From positions 365,508 through 429,507 of the forward strand of contig JAHBYI010000001.1 in the NCBI GenBank assembly GCA_019636035.1: a DNA stretch of 64,000 bases. Direction: 5' to 3'. This document shows, piece after piece, positions 26,635-35,935 of this stretch. Source of the DNA: Candidatus Paracaedibacteraceae bacterium. Its GTDB lineage: Bacteria; Pseudomonadota; Alphaproteobacteria; Paracaedibacterales; Paracaedibacteraceae. A program made the translations under genes and the position numbers. How positions within the stretch are numbered: the stretch's first letter is position 1; each line of letters opens with the position of its first letter. The notes beneath the pieces were generated by a model that was not told the origin of the DNA, did not search any database, and was given only the letters and a program-made list of their open reading frames with translations.

Positions 26635-27212
26635 AATTTGAGTATCCTGCTGGCGCTACACCATTTTCTTTGGATGACGCGAGTGCCCTTATCCCTAAAC
26701 ACATTCACACCCAGAATGATCTGAATGAATGGGAACAAGCAAATATTTTACGAGCAGAAAAATGGGTTTTCTCAAAACAACGTAAAAATATAACCAGCAT
26801 TAAATTTCTGATCACTCTTCATAAAAAAATGTTTGATCTGACCTGGTCATGGGCAGGTCACTTTCGAGTCCATCAAACAAATATCGGGGTTGCCCCTTTT
26901 CAAATTGCCATGTCACTTCAGGCTGCCTGTGATGATATTGACTTCTGGATTCAACATAAAACATTTCTCCCAGAAGAAATTGCCATTCGATTTCACCACA
27001 AACTCGTTTCAGTTCACCCTTTTCCCAATGGAAACGGTCGTTTATCAAGATTAGCTGCCGATATCCTACTCTATAACCTTATAAAAAAGAGATTAACCTG
27101 GGGAAGACAATCGTTACATCAAGATTCTGATTTACGAAAAACATATATCCAAAGTTTACGACAAGCAGATAACGGTCTTTATGAACCCTTGATCAATTTC
27201 TGTTTATCCTAA
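26631..27212 (+). CDS. Mobile mystery protein B family Fic-domain protein
   Basis: A 193-residue Fic protein with active-site motif HPFPNGNGR near residue 129, and the N-terminal GATPFSLDDASALIPKHI and NEWEQANI segments of 'mobile mystery protein B'. Fic enzymes transfer AMP or other nucleotide moieties to target hydroxyls and often serve as toxins. The motif's acidic residue (usually D/E before GNGR) is Asn here, as in some family members, which may alter metal binding or activity. It is coupled to the upstream XRE gene and lies 10 bases before bioD, so it can share the bio transcript. Confidence 0.87.
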   Translation: MKFEYPAGATPFSLDDASALIPKHIHTQNDLNEWEQANILRAEKWVFSKQRKNITSIKFLITLHKKMFDLTWSWAGHFRVHQTNIGVAPFQIAMSLQAACDDIDFWIQHKTFLPEEIAIRFHHKLVSVHPFPNGNGRLSRLAADILLYNLIKKRLTWGRQSLHQDSDLRKTYIQSLRQADNGLYEPLINFCLS

Positions 27213-27222
27213 AAGAGTAATC

Positions 27223-27828
27223 ATGTCTTATTTCATTACCGGAACCGACACCAATATTGGAAAAACCCTTGTCAGTAGCTGGCTATGCTTACAGACAGGT
27301 TATGATTATTTCAAACCCATCCAGAGTGGCGCGATCGAATCAAGAGATAGCCTTGATGTTCAACGTTTATCAGGTACATTCTGCCATGCTGAATGTTATT
27401 CCCTAAAAGCATCCCTATCCCCTCACCATGCAGCGCAACTTGAAGGAATCACCCTTGATCTTCAACAAATTACGCTACCTCCTCCCTCAAAACTCATCGT
27501 TGAAGGAGCAGGCGGCGTTTTTGTTCCCATCAATGATCAATTTGTCATGCTCGATTTAATGGTCAAATTCAATTTACCCCTTATCATTGTTGCCCGGACA
27601 ACTCTGGGGACAATCAATCATACACTCCTGACAATCCAAGCGATTCGACAAAGAGAACTTGAAATTGCTGGCATTATTTTGAGTGGGGAGCCAAACCCAG
27701 GCAATGCAAAAACCATTGAGCATTTCGGTAATGTTCCTGTTCTGGCAACCCTTCCTCACCTCAGACGGATTGATAAACAAACCCTTCTTGATCTTCCGCT
27801 ACCGCCTCGTTTAAAAGAATTATTCTAG
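27223..27828 (+). CDS. bioD: Dethiobiotin synthetase
   Basis: A 201-residue ATP-dependent carboxylase that closes the ureido ring of dethiobiotin. The P-loop GTDTNIGKT (residues 7-15), the KPIQSG substrate segment and the VEGAGGVFVP motif are present. It follows the fic gene by 10 bases and precedes bioA by eight. Since bioC is upstream of the XRE-Fic insertion, bioDA now probably depend on read-through or the module's own promoter. Confidence 0.94.
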   Translation: MSYFITGTDTNIGKTLVSSWLCLQTGYDYFKPIQSGAIESRDSLDVQRLSGTFCHAECYSLKASLSPHHAAQLEGITLDLQQITLPPPSKLIVEGAGGVFVPINDQFVMLDLMVKFNLPLIIVARTTLGTINHTLLTIQAIRQRELEIAGIILSGEPNPGNAKTIEHFGNVPVLATLPHLRRIDKQTLLDLPLPPRLKELF

Positions 27829-27836
27829 GAGCAATC

Positions 27837-29105
27837 ATGTCTCTCATATCTCGCGACAAAACTTTAATCTGGCACCCTTTTACACAACATCGCACAGCAG
27901 CAGAGGTTATCCCCATCGCCCGAGGAGAAGGAGCCTACATCTATGATGAAACAGGTAAAGCTTATCTGGATTTAATTTCCAGCTGGTGGGTTAACCTCCA
28001 TGGCCATAGCCATCCTGCCATTGCTCAAAGCATTTATGAGCAAGCCAAAAAACTAGAGCATGTTATTTTTGCCGGGTTCACCCATGAACCTGCTGTAACT
28101 TTATGTGAGAACTTACAAACGATCCTGCCGGATACCCTGAATCGTTTTTTCTTTTCTGACAATGGCTCAACAGCCGTAGAAGTTGCTCTGAAAATGGCCT
28201 ATCAGTACTGGCGCAATCAGGGGAAAGAAAAGAAAACATCCTTCTTGAGTTTTGATGGTGCTTATCATGGTGACACCTTCGGTGCCATGTCTGTTGGTAA
28301 AAAATCGGGTTTTCATACGGCCTTTGATGATTTTTTATTCCACGTTTTAACAATCCCCTACCCCGAAACATGGCAAGATGATCATTGCTTGCTCGAAAAA
28401 GAAGCACATGCGTTATCAGTCCTTGATCGTCACTTAGAAGAATCAGCCGAAACCATTGCTGCCTTTATTGCTGAACCCTTAGTACAGGGGGCTTCTGGCA
28501 TGCGGATGTGTCGCCCTGAATTCCTAAGGCAGGTTATCGATAAGGTTCGCGCCCATGGAGTTTTAGTGATCTTTGATGAAATCATGACAGGATTTGGCCG
28601 AACAGGGACAACCTTTGCCCTTGAGCACGTTGATCGTACTCCTGATTTTTTGTGTATTTCCAAAGGGATAACAGGCGGATTCCTCCCCCTAGCCTTGACC
28701 ATAACAACAGATACCGTTTATCAAGCATTCCTGAGTGATAGCTGGGACAAGGCTTTTGCCCACGGCCATTCTTATACAGCCAATCCTTTGGCTTGTGCTG
28801 CGGCCATCACCTCGCTTGATTTATTACGTGCACCAGAATGCCAAAAAGCAATAGCAGCAATAGCAAAGGCTCAGACACAAGGGCTAGAAACCTTAAAGGG
28901 CGTCTCTAGAATTCGCCAGCAAGGAACAATTGCCGCCTTTGACCTCGCTGAGCCCGCAACACCCGCCCTCCGTCAGCAGTTCTTGAATCAAGGGTTACTC
29001 ATCCGGCCTCTGGGAAAAACGGTCTATTTGCTGCCCCCCTATTGTGTAAGCCCCGCTGAAATTGGAAAAGCATTTTCAATTATTATGGATATTGTAACGA
29101 CATGA
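27837..29105 (+). CDS. bioA: Adenosylmethionine-8-amino-7-oxononanoate aminotransferase
   Basis: A 422-residue class III PLP aminotransferase converting KAPA to DAPA with SAM as donor. It shows the N-terminal IWHPFTQHR segment, ISSWWVNLHGHSHP, DGAYHGDTFGAMSVG, the PLP lysine in CISKGITGG and HGHSYTANPLACA. GGAG lies before its start. It completes a full pathway from malonyl-ACP methyl ester to biotin in this cluster. Confidence 0.96.
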   Translation: MSLISRDKTLIWHPFTQHRTAAEVIPIARGEGAYIYDETGKAYLDLISSWWVNLHGHSHPAIAQSIYEQAKKLEHVIFAGFTHEPAVTLCENLQTILPDTLNRFFFSDNGSTAVEVALKMAYQYWRNQGKEKKTSFLSFDGAYHGDTFGAMSVGKKSGFHTAFDDFLFHVLTIPYPETWQDDHCLLEKEAHALSVLDRHLEESAETIAAFIAEPLVQGASGMRMCRPEFLRQVIDKVRAHGVLVIFDEIMTGFGRTGTTFALEHVDRTPDFLCISKGITGGFLPLALTITTDTVYQAFLSDSWDKAFAHGHSYTANPLACAAAITSLDLLRAPECQKAIAAIAKAQTQGLETLKGVSRIRQQGTIAAFDLAEPATPALRQQFLNQGLLIRPLGKTVYLLPPYCVSPAEIGKAFSIIMDIVTT

Positions 29106-29125
29106 CCTCCCTCTCTGCTTCTCAG

Positions 29126-29227
29126 ATCTATCAGTTAAGTTTGATACAGTAAACTAAGGAGCGAAGCGTACATAAAGTACGTGAGCGACGAATTTAGTTG
29201 TATCAGGGTTAAATGGAATGGCTATAG
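29126..29227. repeat. Palindromic repeat (family A) between bioA and the flagellar operon
   Basis: A dyad of about 100 bases. Its outer arms contain TTAAGTTTGATAC and GTATCAGGGTTAAATGGAATGGCTATAG, split here by one mismatched stretch. The central core GGAGCGAAGCGTACATAAAGTACGTGAGCGACG is at 29158-29190. The core equals that at 13932 and 14033 apart from the loop. It may terminate bioA transcription. Confidence 0.85.
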
Positions 29228-29230
29228 ACT

Positions 29231-29246
29231 TGGCACGATAATTGCT
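29231..29246 (+). promoter_or_regulatory. Sigma54 (RpoN) promoter of the fliK-flgD-flgE operon
   Basis: TGGCAC, five bases, then TTGCT match the -24/-12 sigma54 consensus with correct GG-to-GC spacing. It lies 36 bases before the fliK start. Sigma54 controls hook genes in Caulobacter and many other bacteria. An enhancer-binding protein of the FlbD/FleQ type is expected elsewhere in the genome. Confidence 0.8.
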
Positions 29247-29281
29247 GCCCTTTGGGTGAACATTAAACGCAGAGGTAAATT

Positions 29282-30538
29282 ATGGCGGTTACAAAGGCAT
29301 CGTCGCAGAGAATGGCAGCATCTCAAGTCACGAAAAAACCCTTGAATGACTTGATGGATGCTATCAAAGAAGCATCAACACAAGGATCTAAAAAACCTGA
29401 TTTTAAGAATTTTCTAGCAGCCCCTATCGCTGCTAAAATGGTAGATTCTGACTCCGTAAAAGTCACAAACAAAATTGATCTCCCCAGAAAAGAGCCAAAT
29501 ACCATAAAATCAGAACCTCTTGATTCAGAAACTCCATCTCGTCAATCAGATCTTGAGAGCAGCCCTCTTGACGTAGACATTGATCTTGATGAATGCCGTT
29601 CCGTCGATCAACAGGAATCCCATCAAAACAATTTGGGTTATATGACAACGATACAAGCCGATACACCAGAGTTAACATCCTCCAAAACTGACCCCCTGAG
29701 AATAGCATCGATGAAAGAAGAAGATATTCAAGGGTGGATTAATCAAGGTCGCGTTAAAATTGAACTAGTCGAACAAACTAACCCTAACTCTGTTACGGAT
29801 CAATCCTCTGTGCTTGCGACCCAAACGGCATATGGGGCAAATCATATTCAAGATCATGGTGAACAAAAGCAAATACAGCGTCAAGACAATGCATTAAACT
29901 TCAATGAAGCAGATGATTTCACAGAAACGCTAGGGCACTCAACATCATCTCATCCTCTTGAGCACTCTCCTGTAATTCAGCAACAACAAGCCCCGATGGC
30001 ACCCCCCATCGTGGCACCAACAGAACTACAAAATACGCAAAAATCACCCCAACAACAAAATTTATCCGATCTCAAAGTAAATGCAACATCCACCTCATCC
30101 GTCAAAGGAACAAAGGCTGCAACGCTAACAACACTGGATAAATTAAATGCCCTTAACCAAATCAAAGAACAACTCAAGCAATCCTTACAAAAAGGAGAAA
30201 CTCACTTAAAAATTCAACTCAAACCCCATGAAATGGGAAAAGTTGACATCAAGCTTGATATTTCTCGTGAGGGAGCAGTCACGGCCGCGTTCAAAGCTGA
30301 GAATCGTGAAACGCTTGAAACCCTGATACGTCACGCCGTTGATTTCCAAAATCTATTCAAGGATGCAGGGCTACAAACCGATTCTCAAGGAATGAATTTT
30401 TCCATGAACCAAGAGAATCATCCTGATCAGCAATCCTTTGAAGCAGCAGTTTATTCAGAAGATTTGCCATCCCTAGAAGAGGTTAAAGTCACAACCTCAG
30501 GGTTACTCTCCTCTTCTCAGATTAATATTTTGACATAA
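29282..30538 (+). CDS. fliK: Flagellar hook-length control protein (FliK-like)
   Basis: A 418-residue protein with a long, low-complexity, glutamine/serine-rich N-terminal region and a C-terminal Flg_hook domain (~residues 290-385) containing LKIQLKPHEMGKVDIKLDI. FliK measures hook length and switches the flagellar export specificity. The divergent N-terminus is normal for this family. It is the first gene of a sigma54-controlled operon, 13 bases before flgD. Confidence 0.85.
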   Translation: MAVTKASSQRMAASQVTKKPLNDLMDAIKEASTQGSKKPDFKNFLAAPIAAKMVDSDSVKVTNKIDLPRKEPNTIKSEPLDSETPSRQSDLESSPLDVDIDLDECRSVDQQESHQNNLGYMTTIQADTPELTSSKTDPLRIASMKEEDIQGWINQGRVKIELVEQTNPNSVTDQSSVLATQTAYGANHIQDHGEQKQIQRQDNALNFNEADDFTETLGHSTSSHPLEHSPVIQQQQAPMAPPIVAPTELQNTQKSPQQQNLSDLKVNATSTSSVKGTKAATLTTLDKLNALNQIKEQLKQSLQKGETHLKIQLKPHEMGKVDIKLDISREGAVTAAFKAENRETLETLIRHAVDFQNLFKDAGLQTDSQGMNFSMNQENHPDQQSFEAAVYSEDLPSLEEVKVTTSGLLSSSQINILT

Positions 30539-30551
30539 CGGAGGTATAATA

Positions 30552-31388
30552 ATGGTTACGTCTATCCAACCCCCGATCACGGCTCAACCCGCTGTTGCTA
30601 CTGAGAAAACAAAAGAACGCAGTGCTTTATCCCGGATGCTCGAGAAAAGTCGTGATGAACAATACAATGTATTCATGAAGATGTTCCTGGCTCAGGTTAA
30701 GAACCAAAACCCGGACAACCCCATGAGTACGCATGAGATGACACAAAGCGTTATGTCTTTCTTTAGTGCAGCCGAACAGGCTCAGACCAATAAACTGTTG
30801 AAACAGGGCAATGACATGAAAATAAAAGAACAAATGTCAGCAGCCAAAACCTATTTGAACAAAGAAATTATCTACGAAGATGATCGTCTTGTCTTTAAGG
30901 GACAACCTGAAGAAATCTCTTTAATCATGCCGGGAGGTGTTACCGAAGCAGAGTTAATTATCTTAGATGAAAACTTGAATCGAGTTAAAACATTTCCGTT
31001 AGATCCCGCCCAACTTGGCAAAAAAACCTTTACATGGGACGGCCTGAATGATGAAGAAAATCCTGTACATCAAGGGATCTATCACACGAAAGTACTGGCT
31101 CTTGATACGAGAAATCAAGTTGTTGATATCCCGACAGTCTTCAAAGGGCGAGTTCAACAAATTGCTTATCAAGATGATTCCGGTGATTTTCTATTACTCG
31201 TTGATGATTCAGTCGGCGTTGCCTTGGAAGACGTTTTGAGTGTCAGCAAACCCGTGTCTCAGGATATTGTTGGCCTCACAAAAACCATGCAAGAACAGAT
31301 TAAACAGTACGAGGAATTAAGCAAACTTATTAAAAGTCAAATTCCATCAGAACCCAAAGAAACACCCATTCCAGATTATTATAGTTAG
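30552..31388 (+). CDS. flgD: Flagellar hook assembly protein FlgD
   Basis: A 278-residue hook-cap protein. The N-terminal FLKMFLAQVKNQNPDNPM-type block (here MKMFLAQVKNQNPDNPMST) and the central FlgD Ig-like fold with FTWDGLNDEENPVHQG are characteristic. GGAGG precedes the start with good spacing. It lies between fliK and flgE in the usual order; FlgD guides polymerisation of FlgE at the growing hook. Confidence 0.95.
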   Translation: MVTSIQPPITAQPAVATEKTKERSALSRMLEKSRDEQYNVFMKMFLAQVKNQNPDNPMSTHEMTQSVMSFFSAAEQAQTNKLLKQGNDMKIKEQMSAAKTYLNKEIIYEDDRLVFKGQPEEISLIMPGGVTEAELIILDENLNRVKTFPLDPAQLGKKTFTWDGLNDEENPVHQGIYHTKVLALDTRNQVVDIPTVFKGRVQQIAYQDDSGDFLLLVDDSVGVALEDVLSVSKPVSQDIVGLTKTMQEQIKQYEELSKLIKSQIPSEPKETPIPDYYS

Positions 31389-31399
31389 GAGAACATAAA

Positions 31400-32671
31400 A
31401 TGGCAGGTTTAAACTCAGGAATGAACGCATGCGTATCAGGACTCAAAGGAGTGTCTGCTCGCGTTAATTGTCACTCACAAAATCTGGCAGCAGCAGGTGC
31501 CTATGCCTCCAAATCACGTCAGGCATTTTTGTCCGTAGTTAATACAGGAAAATCATTAGATGCCTTTATCCCATCTGGGATCACAGCCACACAACAACAT
31601 TTTATCTCAACGGTCGGATCTCCTGTACAATCAAGCGTTGACACGCATATGTCACTCGACGGGCAAGGTTTTTTCGTTATCAACAAAAAAGCTGATGATA
31701 CCTCCCCCGGCCAATATGGTTTCACCCGTGTCGGAACATTTGTAGAGGATAAAAATCATAACTTCGTCAACCATGTCGGTGAATATCTAAAGGTTTTTTA
31801 TGTGGATGCAGACGGCAATCCGACGAGTGGTAATACCTCAACAATTGATGCGCTCGAAACAGCTTCTAGTGCTAGCCTTTCAGGAAATCCATCAGCAACA
31901 ACCGCAGCAACAATTAAAGGTGTCCTTGCTGGCAGCGTAGGTATTGGCGCAACAAAGTCGATGATTATGAATGCTTATGATTCTCTTGGTGTTGCCCAAA
32001 CTGTCACCTTAAACTTCACGAAAACACAAGTCAGCCCCATGGAATGGACTGTCGCCGTGTCTTCACCCAATGCAACGACGATTGGTGCCCCTTATGATAC
32101 AGGTATGGTCATACAATTTGACGCGCATGGTAATCCATCTCAGATTAACGGTGGGACAGCTGCACCAGATTTGAACATTACCTGGTCAACAGCAGCTGCT
32201 CCATCGGTGATTTCCATGAATTTTGGGACTATTGGCGGAACAAATGGTATGCGCTCTTTCGGTACAGAAAAAAGCTATGACCTTCCCCAACCAACTGTTG
32301 ATGGGATGCAAGCCGGTAAGTATATGCGTACCTCAATCGATGAACAAGGCTATATGTGGGCAACATTTGATAATGGAGATTCGCGTCGCTATGCGCGTAT
32401 CCCTTTGGCAACATTCCCCAATCCGAATAAACTTGTTGAACAAACAGGGGGAAGTTTTGTTGCTTCCGGTGATTCAGGGGGATATAGCCTAAATTTCACA
32501 AACGAAGGAACAGCAGGAGGCATTCGCGCAGCCAGCCTTGAAGAATCAACCATTGACACGGCCGAAGTCTTTACGGATTTGATTGTTGATCAGCAGCGGT
32601 ACACGGCAGATCTGCGTGGCATATCAACCATCGAAGAAATGTTACAGGCTCTCGATCGAGCATTGGCGTAG
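31400..32671 (+). CDS. flgE: Flagellar hook protein FlgE
   Basis: A 423-residue flagellar axial protein. It shows the N-terminal rod/hook segment (GMNACVSGLKGVSARVNCHSQNLAAAGAYASKSRQ, longer than usual and slightly divergent), the SLDGQGFFVI motif and the C-terminal LIVDQQRYTADLRGISTIEEMLQ helix. It forms the hook filament joining basal body and flagellin. It is the last gene of the sigma54 operon. The N-terminal SQNLAN motif is changed to SQNLAA, so it could be a divergent hook/rod paralogue. Confidence 0.9.
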   Translation: MAGLNSGMNACVSGLKGVSARVNCHSQNLAAAGAYASKSRQAFLSVVNTGKSLDAFIPSGITATQQHFISTVGSPVQSSVDTHMSLDGQGFFVINKKADDTSPGQYGFTRVGTFVEDKNHNFVNHVGEYLKVFYVDADGNPTSGNTSTIDALETASSASLSGNPSATTAATIKGVLAGSVGIGATKSMIMNAYDSLGVAQTVTLNFTKTQVSPMEWTVAVSSPNATTIGAPYDTGMVIQFDAHGNPSQINGGTAAPDLNITWSTAAAPSVISMNFGTIGGTNGMRSFGTEKSYDLPQPTVDGMQAGKYMRTSIDEQGYMWATFDNGDSRRYARIPLATFPNPNKLVEQTGGSFVASGDSGGYSLNFTNEGTAGGIRAASLEESTIDTAEVFTDLIVDQQRYTADLRGISTIEEMLQALDRALA

Positions 32672-32689
32672 ATAGTCTGAAGAAAAGCT

Positions 32690-32751
32690 TATAGTTGTTT
32701 CATTTAAGCTAGATACATAAAGCTGTATCAAGCTTAAATGGAATGACTATA
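32690..32751. repeat. Palindromic repeat (family A-related), between flgE and SPOR gene
   Basis: A dyad of about 27-bp imperfect arms (TATAGTTGTTTCATTTAAGC and its near-complement TTAAATGGAATGACTATA) with a short loop. The right arm matches the arm at 29205-29227. It lies between convergent genes and may terminate both. Confidence 0.8.
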
Positions 32752-32754
32752 TAT

Positions 32755-34026
32755 TTATCCCTTTCCTGCTACAACAACACCACTCACACGGTGAATTTTC
32801 AGCTTATTCTTAAATGTATTAGCTTGGTTGGCTGATGAGAAAAAACCAACCATCACTTTATAAAGAACCTTACCGCTGGCAGATGACGTTGATTTTTGAA
32901 TAATGAACTTCTTGCCTGAAAACGCTGATCCGTCAATTCCTTTGAGGCGACGTACTTCAGTTTTGGCTTCTTTCTCAGACGAAAATGATCCGAGCTGAAC
33001 ACGGTAGTTCCCTTGAGTTGCCATGGCTGACTTAACATCGTCCTTGGCTGACGTTTTTTTCACAGGCTGTGCCGATGCATAAGGTGAATCGTTGTTCAAA
33101 GACGCCATCTTTAATTTCGTTGTATCAATCTTCTCAACTCGAGAAGCCTCACTTGAAACTAAACTATCAAGAGGATCAACATCTGACTCAGCGTCTTGTG
33201 CGACAATCTCAGGCTCTTCGGCAGGGGCTGGCAAGACAGGTTGTGGAGCAACAACAGGCAGTGGCGCATAAGCAACAGACGGTTGTTGCGGATAGACTTG
33301 TTGGGGCATCGGTTGTTGGTTTTGCTGATACACAGGTTGCTGTTGAGGAGCATAAATCGGTGGTTGAGGATGTTGAACAGGCGCATGAGATTGGTGCTGT
33401 TGCATGGGGTGTTGTTGCGGATAAACGGGGACGGTAACCGGATTGCCGTACTGATCATACAAAATCTGAGTTTGCGGTTGTTGTTCATAAACAGGTTGTT
33501 GTTGTGGGTAAACCTGTTGTTCTGGCAGAACAGGAGCCTCAGGTTGAGGAAGCAATCGCTCAGGTGTTTGTTGCTGTTGTGGCGTGATTCGGCCATAAAT
33601 CAATTTATCTTGGTGTGGAATAACCATACCACCGGGATTATCAGGGCGAACTTTATACGGGGATTCATCAGCAATCAAGATCGGCGGTGCTTCGTTATAG
33701 GAACTTGCAAACCAGCGATATCCAAACCATCCTAAAACAACAAGAATAATAACCAAACTGGCTAAGATAACAAAGTTAAGCGGCGACTGACGCTCATTCC
33801 ATTCATCATCTTGTTCCGGGGCTGAGACGGGATCTTTTTCCTGCATGAATCGCAAACGATGGATCTGTTCGTCCCGATCGACATGACCGAACGTTGCACG
33901 GACATCGCCAACGCGAATATCTTGATTGACAGGTTGCCGCTCCGGATGCTGCTGATAAGGATTGGGTGCCAAGGATGGCTGGCTCGTTTCATCATTTTCC
34001 TGAAGTTTACGGAAAAAAGGTGTCAT
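32755..34026 (-). CDS. SPOR-domain membrane protein
   Basis: A 423-residue protein: a cytosolic N-terminus, one membrane helix near residues 82-105 (NFVILASLVIILVVLGWFGY), a long periplasmic Q/P/Y-rich linker (Val-Tyr-Pro-Gln-Gln repeats) and a C-terminal SPOR domain (~residues 342-423, YRVQLGSFSSEKEAKTEVRRL). SPOR domains bind denuded peptidoglycan at the division site. Its start overlaps the argS stop, the arrangement seen in many alphaproteobacteria. ORFs on the opposite strand reflect the Q-rich repeat. Confidence 0.9.
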   Translation of the reverse strand: MTPFFRKLQENDETSQPSLAPNPYQQHPERQPVNQDIRVGDVRATFGHVDRDEQIHRLRFMQEKDPVSAPEQDDEWNERQSPLNFVILASLVIILVVLGWFGYRWFASSYNEAPPILIADESPYKVRPDNPGGMVIPHQDKLIYGRITPQQQQTPERLLPQPEAPVLPEQQVYPQQQPVYEQQPQTQILYDQYGNPVTVPVYPQQHPMQQHQSHAPVQHPQPPIYAPQQQPVYQQNQQPMPQQVYPQQPSVAYAPLPVVAPQPVLPAPAEEPEIVAQDAESDVDPLDSLVSSEASRVEKIDTTKLKMASLNNDSPYASAQPVKKTSAKDDVKSAMATQGNYRVQLGSFSSEKEAKTEVRRLKGIDGSAFSGKKFIIQKSTSSASGKVLYKVMVGFFSSANQANTFKNKLKIHRVSGVVVAGKG

Positions 34027-35768
34027 TAACGCATCTCCTCAACTGGGGTTACACCCAAGACAATCAACCCTTCAGCAATTACATTAGCAACACTCTGCAC
34101 CAAAGCCAAGCGTGCCATCGTCCCTTGTTTATTCTCCGGATCAATGAAGCGAAGCTCCACATGATCCTTACCCTTATTCCATAACGCATGGAATGTTGCT
34201 GCCACATCATACAAATAGGTTGCAATCCGATGGGGTTCACGCACCAAAGCCGCGACTTCAATCTGTTTTGGCAACTGGGTTAATATTTTAATCATCGCTA
34301 ACTCTGCGTCATCGGTCAAGGGTGACATGTCAGTATTAATAAAAGTCAGATCTCCCCATAACTCCTGAGCATGACGCAAAACCGAGTGGCAGCGGGCATG
34401 AGCATACTGCACATAGAAAACAGGATTGTCTTTGCTTTGTTCTACCACCTTGGTGAAGTCAAAATCAATGGTCATATCCTGATGACGCGTTAACATAATA
34501 AAACGTGTCACATCAGATCCGACACGATCAATCACATCCCGCATGGTAATGAATGTCCCTGCTCGCTTTGACATTTTGACGGGTTGCCCCTGATCCATGA
34601 AATTGACAAGTTGCGTTGTTTTCACATCAACTTGCCCCTTGCCCCCTGTCACAGCAGCCGCAGCTGCTTTAATCCGTTTGACATAACCGGCATGATCTGC
34701 GCCAAAAATATCAACCATTCGATTGAAACCACGACGACACTTGTCATAATGATAGGCAATATCGCCGGCAAAATAAGTCCAGCTTCCGTCAGATTTTTGC
34801 AAAGGACGATCGACATCATCACCATAAGCTGTCGCTTTGAACAATAGCTGCGGGCGAGGCTCCCACTCATCCACATCATGCCCCTTGGGCTTTTCCAGAA
34901 TGCCTGTATAGATATCGCCTTGTTCTGTTAAAAACTCAACAGCCCGTTGAACACCACCTGCCTCGACTAATTCTCGTTCAGATGTAAAAACATCCATCTT
35001 GACACCAACAGCCAACAAGTCATCTTTGATGTTATCCATCATCTTGGCAATCGTGAATCGCTTAAAGGGATCTAACCAATCTGATTCCGGTTGATCAACA
35101 AATTTGTCCTGATACTGTGCGTAAAGATCCTGACCAACTTCAACCAGATAATCTCCAGGGTACAACCCTTCGAAACGGGCTTCATCAACAGTTTGGCCGC
35201 ATGCTTGCACATAACGCAAATACGCTGATCGCGCTAAAATATCGGTCTGACCACCGGCATCGTTAATATAATACTCGCGTGTCACACGATAACCAACCTT
35301 AGCAAGTAAGGATGCAATCGCATCCCCAAACACAGCACCACGACTGTGCCCCGTATGGAGTGGCCCTGTTGGATTGGCTGAAACAAACTCAGCGTTCAAA
35401 GACTCCCCTTGGCCAAAATCAGATGAACCATAGCAATTCTGAGCGTTCAAGATGAACGCAAGTTGTGACTGCCAGAATTCATCAGACATAAAGAAATTAA
35501 TAAAACCGGGGCCGGCCACATCAACTTTTATAACATGGTCAATCGCTGTTAAACGGGCACAAATATGCTCAGCCAAAGCTCGTGGATTCATGCCCGCAGC
35601 CTTAGCCAGAACCATTGCTGCATTGGTTGCCAAATCCCCGTGACTCGGATCCTTTGGTGTTTCAATGACAACACGCGACAAATCCAAATCACTTGGTAAG
35701 ATAGCCTCGGTTTTAAGAGAATTCAGAATAGAAATAAGGTCTTGATGGAGTTTATTAAAGATATTCAT
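34026..35768 (-). CDS. argS: Arginyl-tRNA synthetase
   Basis: A 580-residue class I synthetase. It shows an N-terminal Add-1 domain, HIGH-type motif HTGHSRG within SANPTGPLHTGH, KMSK in PVKMSKRAGTF, and a C-terminal anticodon-binding domain ending in LGVTPVEEMR. Length is normal. It is coupled to the SPOR gene by a one-base overlap. Confidence 0.97.
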   Translation of the reverse strand: MNIFNKLHQDLISILNSLKTEAILPSDLDLSRVVIETPKDPSHGDLATNAAMVLAKAAGMNPRALAEHICARLTAIDHVIKVDVAGPGFINFFMSDEFWQSQLAFILNAQNCYGSSDFGQGESLNAEFVSANPTGPLHTGHSRGAVFGDAIASLLAKVGYRVTREYYINDAGGQTDILARSAYLRYVQACGQTVDEARFEGLYPGDYLVEVGQDLYAQYQDKFVDQPESDWLDPFKRFTIAKMMDNIKDDLLAVGVKMDVFTSERELVEAGGVQRAVEFLTEQGDIYTGILEKPKGHDVDEWEPRPQLLFKATAYGDDVDRPLQKSDGSWTYFAGDIAYHYDKCRRGFNRMVDIFGADHAGYVKRIKAAAAAVTGGKGQVDVKTTQLVNFMDQGQPVKMSKRAGTFITMRDVIDRVGSDVTRFIMLTRHQDMTIDFDFTKVVEQSKDNPVFYVQYAHARCHSVLRHAQELWGDLTFINTDMSPLTDDAELAMIKILTQLPKQIEVAALVREPHRIATYLYDVAATFHALWNKGKDHVELRFIDPENKQGTMARLALVQSVANVIAEGLIVLGVTPVEEMR

Positions 35769-35881
35769 AATTATTGCTGGATAAAAATTTCACTTATCCT
35801 ATTAATACATGACCCGCGAGTTCAAGTGAATATTTTTTTGTTATCACCCTTTGGTTTAGTCTCCGCCATTCTCGGATAAAA

Positions 35882-35909
35882 CCATCCCCCACAAGGGGAG
35901 ATGTGAAAA
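35882..35909. repeat. Fragment of family B palindromic repeat
   Basis: CCATCCCCCACAAGGGGAGATGTG resembles part of the units at 1042 and 58271 (CTCCCACAAGGGGCGAGGTGG), within the 167-base gap between argS and the sixA-like gene. It is decayed, with one arm only. Confidence 0.5.
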
Positions 35910-35935
35910 AATCCTCAGTTATCCGTTTTATAGTT

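Noticed and set aside
33069-33735. Two ORFs opposite the SPOR gene (122 and 179 residues)
   Set aside because: They are the antisense reading of the Q/P/Y-rich linker repeats and have compositional bias only.
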